Program-made: the position numbers and the translations under genes
The notes under the pieces: generated by a model
Databases searched by the model: none
What the model saw: only the letters and a program-made list of their open reading frames with translations
Told to the model about the DNA's origin: nothing
Assembly: GCA_002270565.1 (NCBI GenBank)
Contig: NQMI01000263.1
Coordinates: 1-28,824 of the forward strand
Reading direction: 5' to 3'
Source: Stenocarpella maydis
Taxonomy: Eukaryota > Ascomycota > Sordariomycetes > Diaporthales > Diaporthaceae
Length of the DNA stretch: 28,824 nt
Shown: piece by piece, positions 10,660 through 19,536 of the stretch
How the letters are laid out: each line of letters opens with the position of its first letter
Position numbering within the stretch: the stretch's first letter is position 1

Positions 10660-12861
10660 TCATACAGTTACAGGGTCAAGCTCACCAGAACTCCCCTGCT
10701 CCCAGGGGTGTGTTTTCTCAACCGACCGTATTAACTCCTCATGTCTAGAGCTCCGAGGCTTGACGATCGCCTTGAAGGGCGCCGGGTGACTTATCGCCCC
10801 GGGTGAGAAACTCACGGCTGGCTCAATCTCGTCGCCCTCGCCGTCCCGATATTTTGAGATATCGAACACAGCCAGCGACCGGGCCATCGTCAGCCACACC
10901 GATGCGTCCGCGAGCACCTGGCCAGGGCAGACTCGCCGGCCAAATCCGAAGACGTAATCGTACGGGTCGGGTGCAGGATTGGGGCCCAGGAACCGAGTTG
11001 GGTCAAAGACTCCAGGATTGGGGTACACGCTCGGATCATGGGTAAACCACCTGGGATATTATGTTCAGCATCACCGACGAAACTTGTAAGTGGTACAAGG
11101 ACGCAGATGTTTTGGAAGATAAACAATTATTCATGTCAAAAGCAGTGTGAAGGAAACTAGGAACGAACCAGATGTTTGCAATGACCATTGCATCTTTTGG
11201 GATCAAGTAACCTTTATACATGTCATCCTTGGTGACTAGGTGTGGGAGACCCATAGGCGCAACTGGATGCCAGCGAAACGCCTCCTTCAGGACAGCCTCA
11301 ACATACGGGAGGCTGTCGCGGTCCTTGACGTTTGGCAGACGACCATCGCCTACCACCCGGTCGATCTCTTCCTTGGCTTTGCGCTGCACTTTAGGATTCA
11401 GAAGCATGGCCAAGAAAAATGAAGCAATGACGCTAACTGACTTGGGGGGGAATTAGCAAGCCTGGCTGCCAACGCCCTGTCTCCAGAGTCCTTACCGTGT
11501 CGGCACCGCCGGTGTACAGTGAAGCCGCGCTGAACTTCACGACGAATTCCTCCTCGGCGCTCATCTTACCACCAGCTTTCTCGCAAAGTGCAGATACGTA
11601 AGACGGGGCGAACTCCTGCTGCTTCATCTGCTTTCTGACGAACTGCATTGGCCTCTCAGCGAGCTCCTCCAGCGTTGCCTTCCACTTGGCCGCTGTCCTC
11701 TGAAACTCTGTGCCAGGAGCCCATCCGGGAAGATGCCTTACTAGAATTAGTTAGTGGTTGGTGGGACAAGACTACATAGTATGCAGTATGTGTGGGTAGC
11801 TGACGCAAGGGGATAGTATCCACCAGCCAGGCGCCTGGTACCGTGGCCGCAGAGAATTGTAGAAGAGCCTCATCGGCTATGTCCACCAGCGGATCCCGCT
11901 TGTGCGGCTCGATTGTGTAGCCATAGGCCATCTTCAAGATGATTGCCCCGGCCTCGCTATCATGCCACCTTAGCCTTGCCATTCATTCTTTGTGGGTGGG
12001 TGACAGGAAGGACATGTGGTGATAAGTTTGTGGTCTGCTAGGTGTACACTCACGTTCTAATGTGGTCCAGTAGATTGGCGGGGTCATTCAGGACCCGAAG
12101 CAGGAAACGGTGTACCTCAACTTCCTGGAGACTGTTGTACCGCAATACGCCTGCCTTGGTCCCCACCAGGGCGTACATCTGTTTTCGAAACGCCCGGAAG
12201 CGTTCATTGTAGAACTGGGTTGCCAAGAGGCTTCTCCACCCACACATCTCGCTTGCAAAAACCAGGCGAGGTCTTGAGGAATAATTTGCAGATCTCCTCT
12301 CCAACAGCTCGAATGCCACTTCGGGTGAGTGCACAACGATAATCGTGGTGCCTAGGGCGGTGACGGAGCTGATTGGTCCTACACAATTTCTTGATAAGCA
12401 TCAAACAGAGAAATAAGAGCTGGAAGGATCAGGGGCTCAGCCAACCATATTCGTCTTTGTGTCTGAGCCAAAACTCCCACTCCCGAACACCCTCCGTAGG
12501 CATCATTCTGCAGCATTAAGAGTCAGCTTTCAGAGAACCATCAAAGTATGATTTAAACACAGTGTTAATCGGGCCATAGTGTGGCCATGGAATTCGAGAC
12601 ATAGGCTCCAGGAGGGTGTATCCTATTCCAAAGCGGGTTAAAAATGACTCCAGAAGCTGCTTACTCCGTAATGTTGCCCACTACTGGCCACGGTTTGGGT
12701 CCTGGCGGTAATGGGTGCTGCTTCTCCTTCCTGACTAAGAGTACGATTCTAACGGCAGCATACACGATGACTGCCAGAATAAGGCCGCTGACAGCATCTG
12801 GTCTTGAGAACATGGCGTTGTGCCTTGGTGTGAACTGCGTGGTAAAAAATCTGGAAAACAT
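10660..12861 (-). CDS. Cytochrome P450 monooxygenase
   Basis: Seven exons (12861-12665, 12507-12446, 12378-12054, 11956-11805, 11740-11496, 11440-11169, 11050-10660) give 547 aa with no internal stop. The product is a microsomal heme-thiolate monooxygenase resembling the fungal CYP64/O-methylsterigmatocystin-oxidoreductase-like group. An N-terminal membrane anchor (about residues 23-43) is followed by the proline hinge LPPGPKPWP (51-59). The I-helix oxygen motif is GGADTS (323-328), the ExxR motif is EAFR (380-383), and the heme loop FGFGRRVCPG has the ligand Cys at 459. Introns are 55-157 nt; the 118-nt intron before exon 7 uses a weaker GTTCGT donor, but the joined IWWFTHDPSVYPNP sequence is typical. 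A second Met at residue 17 is an alternative start. The substrate is unknown. Neighbouring regulator, exporter and ABM enzyme suggest secondary metabolism or detoxification. Confidence 0.93.
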
Positions 12862-13215
12862 GCAAGCTAATGTTCATAAAAGAAGGAAGGGTAAAGTGTT
12901 TAGTAAATACCTACCACGATCATCGAAATGCCGGGATTAGAACGGACTTTGGATAGAGAGATTACAAACTCCATTTGTGCCCTTGGTTGTGTCGTGTCCA
13001 AGATGCCATCTTATTTGTCATGATCGCTGCCAGTGCTACGCAAGTGCTGACGCCCTCGATCAACACCTCAACTGCCACCTCAACTGCCGAGCAGCAGTTT
13101 ACGACTTCCAGAAAGACGTGTATTACGCTAAGGCGGGTTGCTCCACAGTGAGTCCCACCCAGATCCCGGAGACAGTGGAATCAATCTGACCACCTGATAT
13201 TGCTCTCGGCTGGTG
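12862..13215. promoter_or_regulatory. P450 promoter region
   Basis: This 354-bp gap lies between the P450 start and the 3' end of the membrane-protein gene, both on the minus strand. It should hold the P450 promoter. It contains a tandem 12-bp repeat (13065-13088). No clear TATA box was identified. Confidence 0.5.
13065..13088. repeat. 12-bp tandem duplication upstream of P450
   Basis: ACCTCAACTGCC occurs twice back to back (13065-13076, 13077-13088), about 205-230 bp upstream of the P450 start codon. It could be a duplicated regulator site, but this is only inference. Confidence 0.6.
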
Positions 13216-14417
13216 CTACTTGCTATCTTCTGTAAGTTTCTCAATCCCTGGATTCGCTGGCGCTTCAACGGATTGCCCACCTATCGCTGCCGACACCTCG
13301 TGCGGTACTAGAATTTGGCGTCCTTCAGCCACGTGTACTTCCTCAGGCTCGCCTGGCCTGGTTCGTCCTACCGTTCCAAACGCTCTTCGCAGTGCTGACT
13401 CCCACTGCCTCTGGATTCCTTCTTGAACGTTTCTTTGCTGTTTGAATTGGAAACCGGAGTCCAAGGACCTGAACTGCCGCACGAAATCTCGCAGCCTATT
13501 CAAAGCGGCGAGTTCTACCTTGAGCTTGAAACTATAGATGAAGTCCTTTACTTTGATTTGCACATAATTATAACCCATGTATTCCAGAACTGGGCAAGAT
13601 GTTAGCTCAAGTCCACTCGTGGATAGCCCAGAGGCGTAGGGTTGAGGAGCAGCGATGAATGCAGTCAAGATTCGAGGAGTTCAGGATTGTTCTGCTCACC
13701 AAGAATACTTAGATCCAGAAGCAAGACAACCAGATTTGCCAGAATAAGCCACCTCAACGTGGTTCTCATGGCTTCGTTCTCTCTGGATTCCATCCTGCGC
13801 CCATATTGCTTTAGGAAGTGCCTACACCTCCAAAGGTAAAGCATAGATAGTGTGATCTCCTACAAGAAGAAGACGGTTACTTCCGTTCTCTCCATTATTG
13901 CATATGCATTTGCCAGAGATTCCGTCTGCAAGGCTCGCGCTAAAACATTTATTGTAAATGCACCGCCATGCATCGTCAACGCGTTAAAGATGATCATGGT
14001 CAAGAGGAACGTCATGATGCGATTGTCGACCGAGAGCAGGTGGAGCCGTGAATAGAGGACGAGCGATTGCCCCGTGACCATGGGTATCCATCCGGCCGAG
14101 CCCAAGACGACGACAAAGAGGCTGTTCTGGCTGCTGAGGTTGAAATCGATGACCTGCGCCAGCGAGCATATGACGACCCCGAATGCGGCCACTATTAGGC
14201 TCCAGAAGTAGAGCGCGCGCCGCCTCTTGAAGATCCACCACACGACGAGGATTATCTCGCTCGCATTCCATAGTCCTATGCCGGCCAGACAGGCCAACGC
14301 GAACCACAGTCCTCTGGAGTGCTCCACAAGCGACACCGTATCCCGTCGTGTCGATTGCGGTGGAAGTGGGCTCGTGGCATCGCCCTGTAGTAAGTCGGAC
14401 GGCGAGACGGCCACCAT
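13216..14417 (-). pseudogene. DUF7703-like integral membrane protein with in-frame stop
   Basis: Exons 14417-13700 and 13589-13216 (110-nt intron, GTGAGC donor, CTAAC branch, CCCAG acceptor) give 364 codons including the final stop and one internal TAG at codon 186 (13862-13860). About seven hydrophobic segments are visible, starting with GLWFALACLAGIGLWNASEI and continuing past the stop (ILANLVVLLLDLSILVLEYM), before a hydrophilic C-terminus of about 115 residues. The pattern RALYFWSLIVAAFGV, GWIPMVTGQSLVLYSRLHLL, MERTEVTVFFL-stop-EITLSMLYLW and IYSFKLKVELAALNRL resembles the fungal membrane family I know as DUF7703; function is unknown. Homologues as I recall them carry Gln-Glu where this reads stop-Glu, so CAG-to-TAG (a RIP-type CpA-to-TpA change) fits. 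A 21-nt intron ending at the TAG would be too short. Intact function is doubtful. Confidence 0.7.
13860..13862 (-). other. Premature TAG in the DUF7703-like frame
   Basis: The TAG sits between VTVFFL and EITLSMLYLWRC in an otherwise continuous conserved frame. CAG-to-TAG on the coding strand is a C-to-T change in CpA context. The preceding pyrimidine tract makes it look like a splice acceptor, which a gene predictor might use wrongly. Confidence 0.7.
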
Positions 14418-14618
14418 GCTGAGGGGCTGCTCCGGTAAGGATGCTTTGGGGATTTGCGGGAGGGCGCTGGCTGGGGCATGCCGTCCTCAGACGTAGGGTG
14501 CACTATACCGCTGTAGATGGAGGAAAATGATGGTAGGCCTGATCTACAATTCTAGTGATGAAGTAGAGATACTAATAAAGTGAGGAGATTGGGATGTACT
14601 TGGGTGTGCCAGGTAAGC

Positions 14619-14629
14619 TCGCTGGTCGA
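14619..14629. promoter_or_regulatory. TCG-n5-CGA site upstream of membrane-protein gene
   Basis: TCGCTGGTCGA lies about 200 bp upstream of the minus-strand start at 14417. It is close to the AflR-type Zn2Cys6 consensus TCG-n5-CGR but does not match its last S position. One site may be chance. Confidence 0.3.
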
Positions 14630-14952
14630 AAGCTAAAGATGTCTGAGCGGGATTGGAAGGTTTTATGCCGACCGCCAAAAATGTTATACTTTGCGGCGAG
14701 TACGGCAATTAAGCTTCCAAGGTTGGCTTTCTTCCGTGCAGACAGGGCCTTGGCCAATTACCTTCAGGATGAGACATATCAACGCGTTCTGGAAGTTGTC
14801 GGGACCTGTGCCCGACACCCTATCACCGAACCCCACCAATTCCACTCACTGCTCGTACGCGGGTGGTATGATTTGCTTGGATGAGGATGCAAAAGTTTAA
14901 CATCCAGTATGACTGGCTGATGACGCACAGAAGCCCACGTCGCCTGTGGTAC

Positions 14953-14990
14953 TTTCTGGATACTTGGGTCGCTTGGTGAGTATCCAGAAA
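14953..14990. promoter_or_regulatory. 12-bp perfect inverted repeat (candidate operator)
   Basis: TTTCTGGATACT (14953-14964) and AGTATCCAGAAA (14979-14990) are exact reverse complements separated by 14 bp. They sit roughly midway between the divergent starts at 14417 and 15526. The length and placement fit a dimeric-regulator site, although it could also be a small transposon remnant or terminator hairpin. Confidence 0.55.
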
Positions 14991-15525
14991 TCTTGGTTTA
15001 TTCATGTTTTAGCATTGTTCAACAATTAATACTTTTCATTTCAGATTGCAAGATATTTTTGTTATACATGTCTAGTACCTGTTCTTGTATTATAGAGGCA
15101 AGGTATTTATACTAAGTTATTTAATTTAGATATAATAGTCGGCGTTAAGTGGGGGCTCTTTTAGGTGTATCTGCACCAAAATGAAGGGGCCCGGGTCAGG
15201 GTTAATTGACTTGTAATATCATCCACTCTGTGGTTGTATAAGGAGGCGGTGTAAAAGAAGAAAGCTATTGTCTATCCAATGCGATGACTAAGAATGCTCA
15301 CTCAGACGAAGGCATTCACGCGTCTCCACTTTAAGTTATGCACCCCTCGGAGAAACTGCTCCACTCGAGCGGCTCCGAAGCTTTGGGGACCTGAACTCGA
15401 GTCCGCAGAACGAGTCCTCGGCACAGCTCCTCACCCCCCAACCAACTTCTGGTGCTCATATGACTGACAGTCCCGAGTGTATAATCTGATTGCCGCGGCC
15501 AGCGTAGACCAGCGTCTGTCACTCA

Positions 15526-17268
15526 ATGCCCCAGCAAGCGTCGCCAAAGGGCGGCCGGAAGCGCACGAGAACCGGCTGCCAGCGGTGTCGCCTCCGCAGG
15601 ATCAAGTGCGACGAGTCCAAGCCTGTGTGTCAACAGTGCCAGGCCAAGGGGTTCAACTGCAAGCCCATGTCCAATTTAAAGTGGGAAGACGAGTTCGTCG
15701 CAAAGGGATTGGCCTTCGGCCGCAGTGGTGTGTGGTCGAGGGCCCCACCAGCCACCAGGTCCCCGGATTTTACCGGTGTTGAACACAACGGCAAGTCTTG
15801 GTGTGATATCCCGACGATAGAGGCCTACAGCTTCGTCAATATCGCACTCGGGAGGCGAGCTGATGAGTGTGTTGCCTTGGGATCTACCGTGGCCCCGGCT
15901 TTGGAAAATGAGACTTCGCTATTGGCTTTGCAAGGAGAGAATAACGACCACGCCCTGTTAAAGCATTCTGACAGTCAGGATACTCTGGGATTGGAAGCGT
16001 GTTTCCCTGGCCGCGTTCGTCAGTTGGGCAAAGAAACAACACCAGTCTCGCTCAGAATCGATCGGCCGCCATGTCACCTATCATTGACTTCATCCGAATC
16101 GGCCCTTCTCACATACTACACGGAAAGACTATGTCCGTTAACAGTGCCGAGTCCGCTTTCCAAGTCTCCCTTTGCGACGCTAGTTCTCCCCTTCTCGATT
16201 TCCAACTCTCCAGTAGCCCTGGACGCGATACTCGCACTTGCTGCGAGCCACCGTGCAGGGCGAGACTCCACATTCCATGCCACGGCCTTGCAACTGAGTG
16301 GCGGCGTGCTGCGCTACCTTGGTTGCAGGATGAGAACAGCCGATACCATCCAAGTGGCCATTGACCCGGAGACACTGGTCATTGCTATGATCCTCTGTCT
16401 GATGGGGATCATTCACGACTGCGACGAGCGGTGGGTAGTGCATTTGAAAGGTGCTCGAGATCTCATCCGGCTGCGAAGGCAGGCGCTTGTCTCCGCGGGG
16501 CCGCAGACCCAGTCGACCCTTGAGCTTGTGGGCTTTTCCGAGAAATTCTTTGCTTACCAAGACATCATTGGTCGAACTGCTTGCGGCGAGGAACCAATAT
16601 TTGACAGCGACTTCTGGGTATCCCACGGAACCGGCCACGACACGGACGCCTGGCTTGGTTGCTCGCCGGAGCTCGTGTCCATATTGTGCGATATTACGGA
16701 ATTAAGCCGTCAGCGGTCAAGGAATCCTGATGTAGCAACTTCAGAGCTCTTCCTATCTCGCGCTTTCCAGCTAGAGACAAGGCTTGGCCGGCTGGAGCAG
16801 CGAGTGCTCGACCCAGAGGATGACATACTCCAGACGACAGCCGAGCTGAAGAGGCTCTCGGCAATCCTTTATCTCGAGTGCGCCATACGCAGCGCCCAGC
16901 CTGATTCGCCAAAGGTGTCTGCCTCCGTCACCCAGATCTTGCGACTGGTCTTCGCCCTACTGGAGCGGGACGTCGCGGCGGGACTCGCATGGTCCATCTT
17001 CGTGGCAGCTGTTGAGCTGGACCCATTGGATGACCTGGTCTGGATGAATGAGGCGACTTCATCTGCCCCACGGCACGGGCGAAACTTTGTGTTGTTTTCT
17101 CTGGAGAGATTGTCCGGAAACTCAGTATCCAACGTCTTACAAACCCGCTCCGTCGTCGAGAGGGTCTGGCAGTCGAGAGATATGGATACACCTCCTGAAG
17201 GACTACGCGGACAGAACGATTGGGAGAAGCACGTCGCTCCGTTTTGCCATGGTCTTTCTTTGGGTTAG
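15526..17268 (+). CDS. Zn2Cys6 (C6 zinc cluster) transcription factor
   Basis: A single-exon gene of 580 aa. The N-terminal zinc cluster has cysteines at 18, 21, 28, 35, 38 and 45 (C-x2-C-x6-C-x6-C-x2-C-x6-C) within a basic context (GRKRTRTGCQRCRLRRIKC). The remaining ~500 residues are helical and hydrophobic in the manner of the Fungal_trans_2 (DUF3468) domain, for example LLTYYTERLCPLTVPS, ALDAILALAASHRAGRD, HLKGARDLIRLR and the ending WEKHVAPFCHGLSLG. It should act in the nucleus as a DNA-binding activator or repressor. It lies between P450/membrane-protein genes and ABM/exporter genes, so it is the best candidate for local pathway regulator; this is inferred from position only. No stop or frameshift is seen, and the start precedes the cysteine cluster by 17 residues as is usual. 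Confidence 0.93.
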   Translation: MPQQASPKGGRKRTRTGCQRCRLRRIKCDESKPVCQQCQAKGFNCKPMSNLKWEDEFVAKGLAFGRSGVWSRAPPATRSPDFTGVEHNGKSWCDIPTIEAYSFVNIALGRRADECVALGSTVAPALENETSLLALQGENNDHALLKHSDSQDTLGLEACFPGRVRQLGKETTPVSLRIDRPPCHLSLTSSESALLTYYTERLCPLTVPSPLSKSPFATLVLPFSISNSPVALDAILALAASHRAGRDSTFHATALQLSGGVLRYLGCRMRTADTIQVAIDPETLVIAMILCLMGIIHDCDERWVVHLKGARDLIRLRRQALVSAGPQTQSTLELVGFSEKFFAYQDIIGRTACGEEPIFDSDFWVSHGTGHDTDAWLGCSPELVSILCDITELSRQRSRNPDVATSELFLSRAFQLETRLGRLEQRVLDPEDDILQTTAELKRLSAILYLECAIRSAQPDSPKVSASVTQILRLVFALLERDVAAGLAWSIFVAAVELDPLDDLVWMNEATSSAPRHGRNFVLFSLERLSGNSVSNVLQTRSVVERVWQSRDMDTPPEGLRGQNDWEKHVAPFCHGLSLG

Positions 17269-18370
17269 GAGAGGGAAGACACATTCTGAAATATCCCATA
17301 ATGGCAAGGCTTGGTCCCATTATACCAGCCCAGCAACAGGATCAGCCATAACACAGATCACGAAGGAAGGAAAGCCACAAAGGTCTCAATATCATTGGTA
17401 TAATGCAGCAGCACTGCTCCATATCGATGCCTCGGCCTGCATGCTCCAGAATGCTGCCGTCAGTCACGCTGTTGCCTCCCGAGATAGGTACCAGGTAATC
17501 TGAGAAACCGCCTGTGGCGATTACTTGATGATCTTTTCCTCTGTATCGGACCAGCCATGCTTCTTACCTAGGTACTGATGATTATGCTTTGTTATAGTGT
17601 TAAACTTTGGCCTATCCTAGCGTAGATATCATGGGAGATAGTCGCTGCTCTTTCTCTCTTACACGTAGGTACCCAACCAAAAAGATACTAATCTGATACA
17701 CCCTGCCATCTTGCAGGATCGGACTACAGGTTGCCGTTATTTGGGCACTGCGTTCTCTTCTCTACCCTGACCATGTCCGGGGGGGGGGGTGATCAAGGTG
17801 GATCGGGGCAGCCCCAAACTACGAGTGTTGACTGATATAAGGGGCAAGCTTAAATTGCTGAAACGGGATTTCCTTCTCTAGCAGAATGCTCGACTTCTGC
17901 CACGAATCAGAGTATCGGAGATCAAATGTTTGTCGCACATACTCGCTCAAAACTGCGTGAATCACTTCGTCACGGCCGTGACGGCGGTGAAGTGGCCAGT
18001 AGAAGTAAAGTTTCGCAGAATGAAACTTTACGTTATACCACTGATTAAGAAGGGACGAATATGTCCGTTCATCTAATTTAGTTACTGAGACGTGGGATGG
18101 ATTGTTGCTTCGATAGGGGTTCTCCGTTAGCCGGAAATTTCTACCTTGACAAATATGTACTTTGACTATATAGTATCGATTGAGTGTAAGGGATGAACCA
18201 GAATTTGATATAAGACGACGAATCTTGTAGCAGTTAGTAGCGAGCCAAGAACACTTATCGCCCTCAAATGGTCCTAAATGGGCTCAGGTTGAGCAACACA
18301 GAGGCTAAATTCTGACCATTTGAAGCCATTATCCAGTCGAGAGGGCCTGGCATTTCATGACATCTGACGG
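17269..18370. other. Convergent intergenic region
   Basis: This is the 3' flank of the transcription factor (+) and the ABM gene (-). It contains a TACCTAGGTA palindrome (17565-17574), an 11-nt G run near 17779-17789, a 6-bp inverted repeat at 17881-17900 (GCAGAA...TTCTGC) and a strong hairpin at 18005-18031. No supported gene. Confidence 0.55.
18005..18031. repeat. 10-bp perfect inverted repeat
   Basis: GTAAAGTTTC (18005-18014) and GAAACTTTAC (18022-18031) form a perfect 10-bp stem with a 7-nt loop GCAGAAT. It lies between two convergent genes, about 340 bp beyond the ABM gene stop. It may be a 3'-end structure or transposon remnant. Confidence 0.6.
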
Positions 18371-18893
18371 CTAAACCTTCTTGTAGACACCTTCTTGGGC
18401 ACGAGCCCATTCACCCCCATACCGCTCCAATATTTCCCAATGCTTGCCATCGACGAGTAAGTGATCGGTTGCCTCGGAGTATGACTTCATATAGTCCTTG
18501 GTAGCTTGGTTCTGAGGCAATGGTCAGATGAAATGCGACAGATCCGAACAGTTTCTCTTCCCATTGAAGACTATAGATGCGCACAAAACAGCACCTAAGT
18601 TCTTAAGTATAGAAGGCATGAAAGGAGAGGCGAATTTTTCGTTATCGGAAGAGTTTGGTAGACTTTACCTCCATGAACCATTGTGAGCTTTTGCTCCAGT
18701 TTTCAACCCACTTGAGCTTGTTGGGCTCGTCTGGGAACCGGAACAATTCGAAGCTCAGGCACTCTGGCTCTGCCGTGGCGAGCTTAAAGACATGCCAGAA
18801 CTTCTCAAGGAACTCGTCCAATTTGCCCGGCTTCACAGTGGTGGTGAGGATAAGCGTGAACCCCTCGCTCTTCTCGGGCTCCGGGAACGACAT
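18371..18893 (-). CDS. ABM-fold monooxygenase-like small protein
   Basis: Exons 18893-18669 and 18511-18371 with a 157-nt intron (GTAAAG donor, CTCAG acceptor) give 121 aa. The first half has the antibiotic-biosynthesis-monooxygenase (ABM, dimeric ferredoxin-like) layout: FTLILTTTVKPGKLDEFLEKF for strand 1 and helix 1, then CLSFELFRFPDEPNKLKWVENW for strands 2 and 3, then a helix with TKDYMKSYSEATDHL. Proteins of this fold oxidise aromatic polyketides or anthrones without cofactor, or degrade small aldehydes; others are plain stress proteins. No signal peptide is seen, so it is probably cytosolic. The start MSFPEPEK was chosen because upstream in-frame sequence is low-complexity 5' leader. 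Near the P450, regulator and exporter it fits a tailoring role, but the substrate cannot be read. Confidence 0.82.
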
Positions 18894-19536
18894 TTTTGTG
18901 TGTTCTTGGAGTTTCGATGGAGATAACGTCGAACATGCGAGCAGAGGAGAGGCAGGATCCGATTGGGGGAGGGGGCGGAGGGGATTTTGTTGTTGCATTG
19001 AGGTGCTCCACACCTCGCTTCGCCCAACGTAAGTAAGCATGTGGACGGTGGTGGGTCAGCCGTAGGATTTGGCAGGAAGATATCCATGTCAGCAGCTTCC
19101 TATTCCTCCTGAAAATAATTAATCTTCGACTTGGCATTACGCTTTGCATTTGAAACAATCGTGTTTCTGATGCTGAGATGCACTGGACACCGGCGGAAAG
19201 TAGGTAATCAGGTGAGGGACTGAGAATGTCCCCAATCACGGAGTTATCCATGGATAAGGCTTTGCATGACGCCCAAATTAAGTTTCCGCCGTTGGGAGAC
19301 AAGGCATCGGAGACTATACCAATTATATATTTTCAATGGTTGGGAACCATGGCAAGTGGGTGCAGAGACGTCATTGGACTATGTTTGATAGTGGGACGGA
19401 AGGCCTGTGCATCGCGACGAGATACAGAGGGGGCATGAGAAGCAATATGCAATCACTCGGGGGCTAATTGAAGATATCTGTTGCCCTTAACAAGTAATTA
19501 ATTCCATCTTCTATACGCGGCAACACACGGGAGCAT
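18894..19536. promoter_or_regulatory. ABM gene promoter / exporter 3' flank
   Basis: The ABM gene's promoter should lie here. TTCGA (18913-18917) and TCGAA (18929-18933) form an inverted pair 20-40 bp upstream of the start codon, resembling motifs in the exporter promoter. A purine-rich stretch (about 18950-18985) follows. No gene is visible. Confidence 0.5.

Larger units (their letters stand above)
14418..15525. promoter_or_regulatory. Divergent promoter region: membrane protein / Zn2Cys6 regulator
   Basis: This is a 1.1-kb gap between two divergently transcribed genes. It holds a 12-bp perfect inverted repeat (14953-14990), a TCG-n5-CGA site (14619-14629) and a moderately A+T-rich section at about 15000-15170. 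Short open frames here show no domain. Confidence 0.55.

Noticed and set aside
13840..13885. A 21-nt intron (GTAACC...TTGTAG) that would remove the stop in the DUF7703-like gene
   Set aside because: It is far below the minimum spliceable length, and its removal would delete residues that belong to a conserved membrane segment.
18894..19040. N-terminal extension of the ABM protein starting at 19040
   Set aside because: The extra ~49 residues are low-complexity and the Met at 18893 directly precedes the ABM fold; more likely 5' leader.
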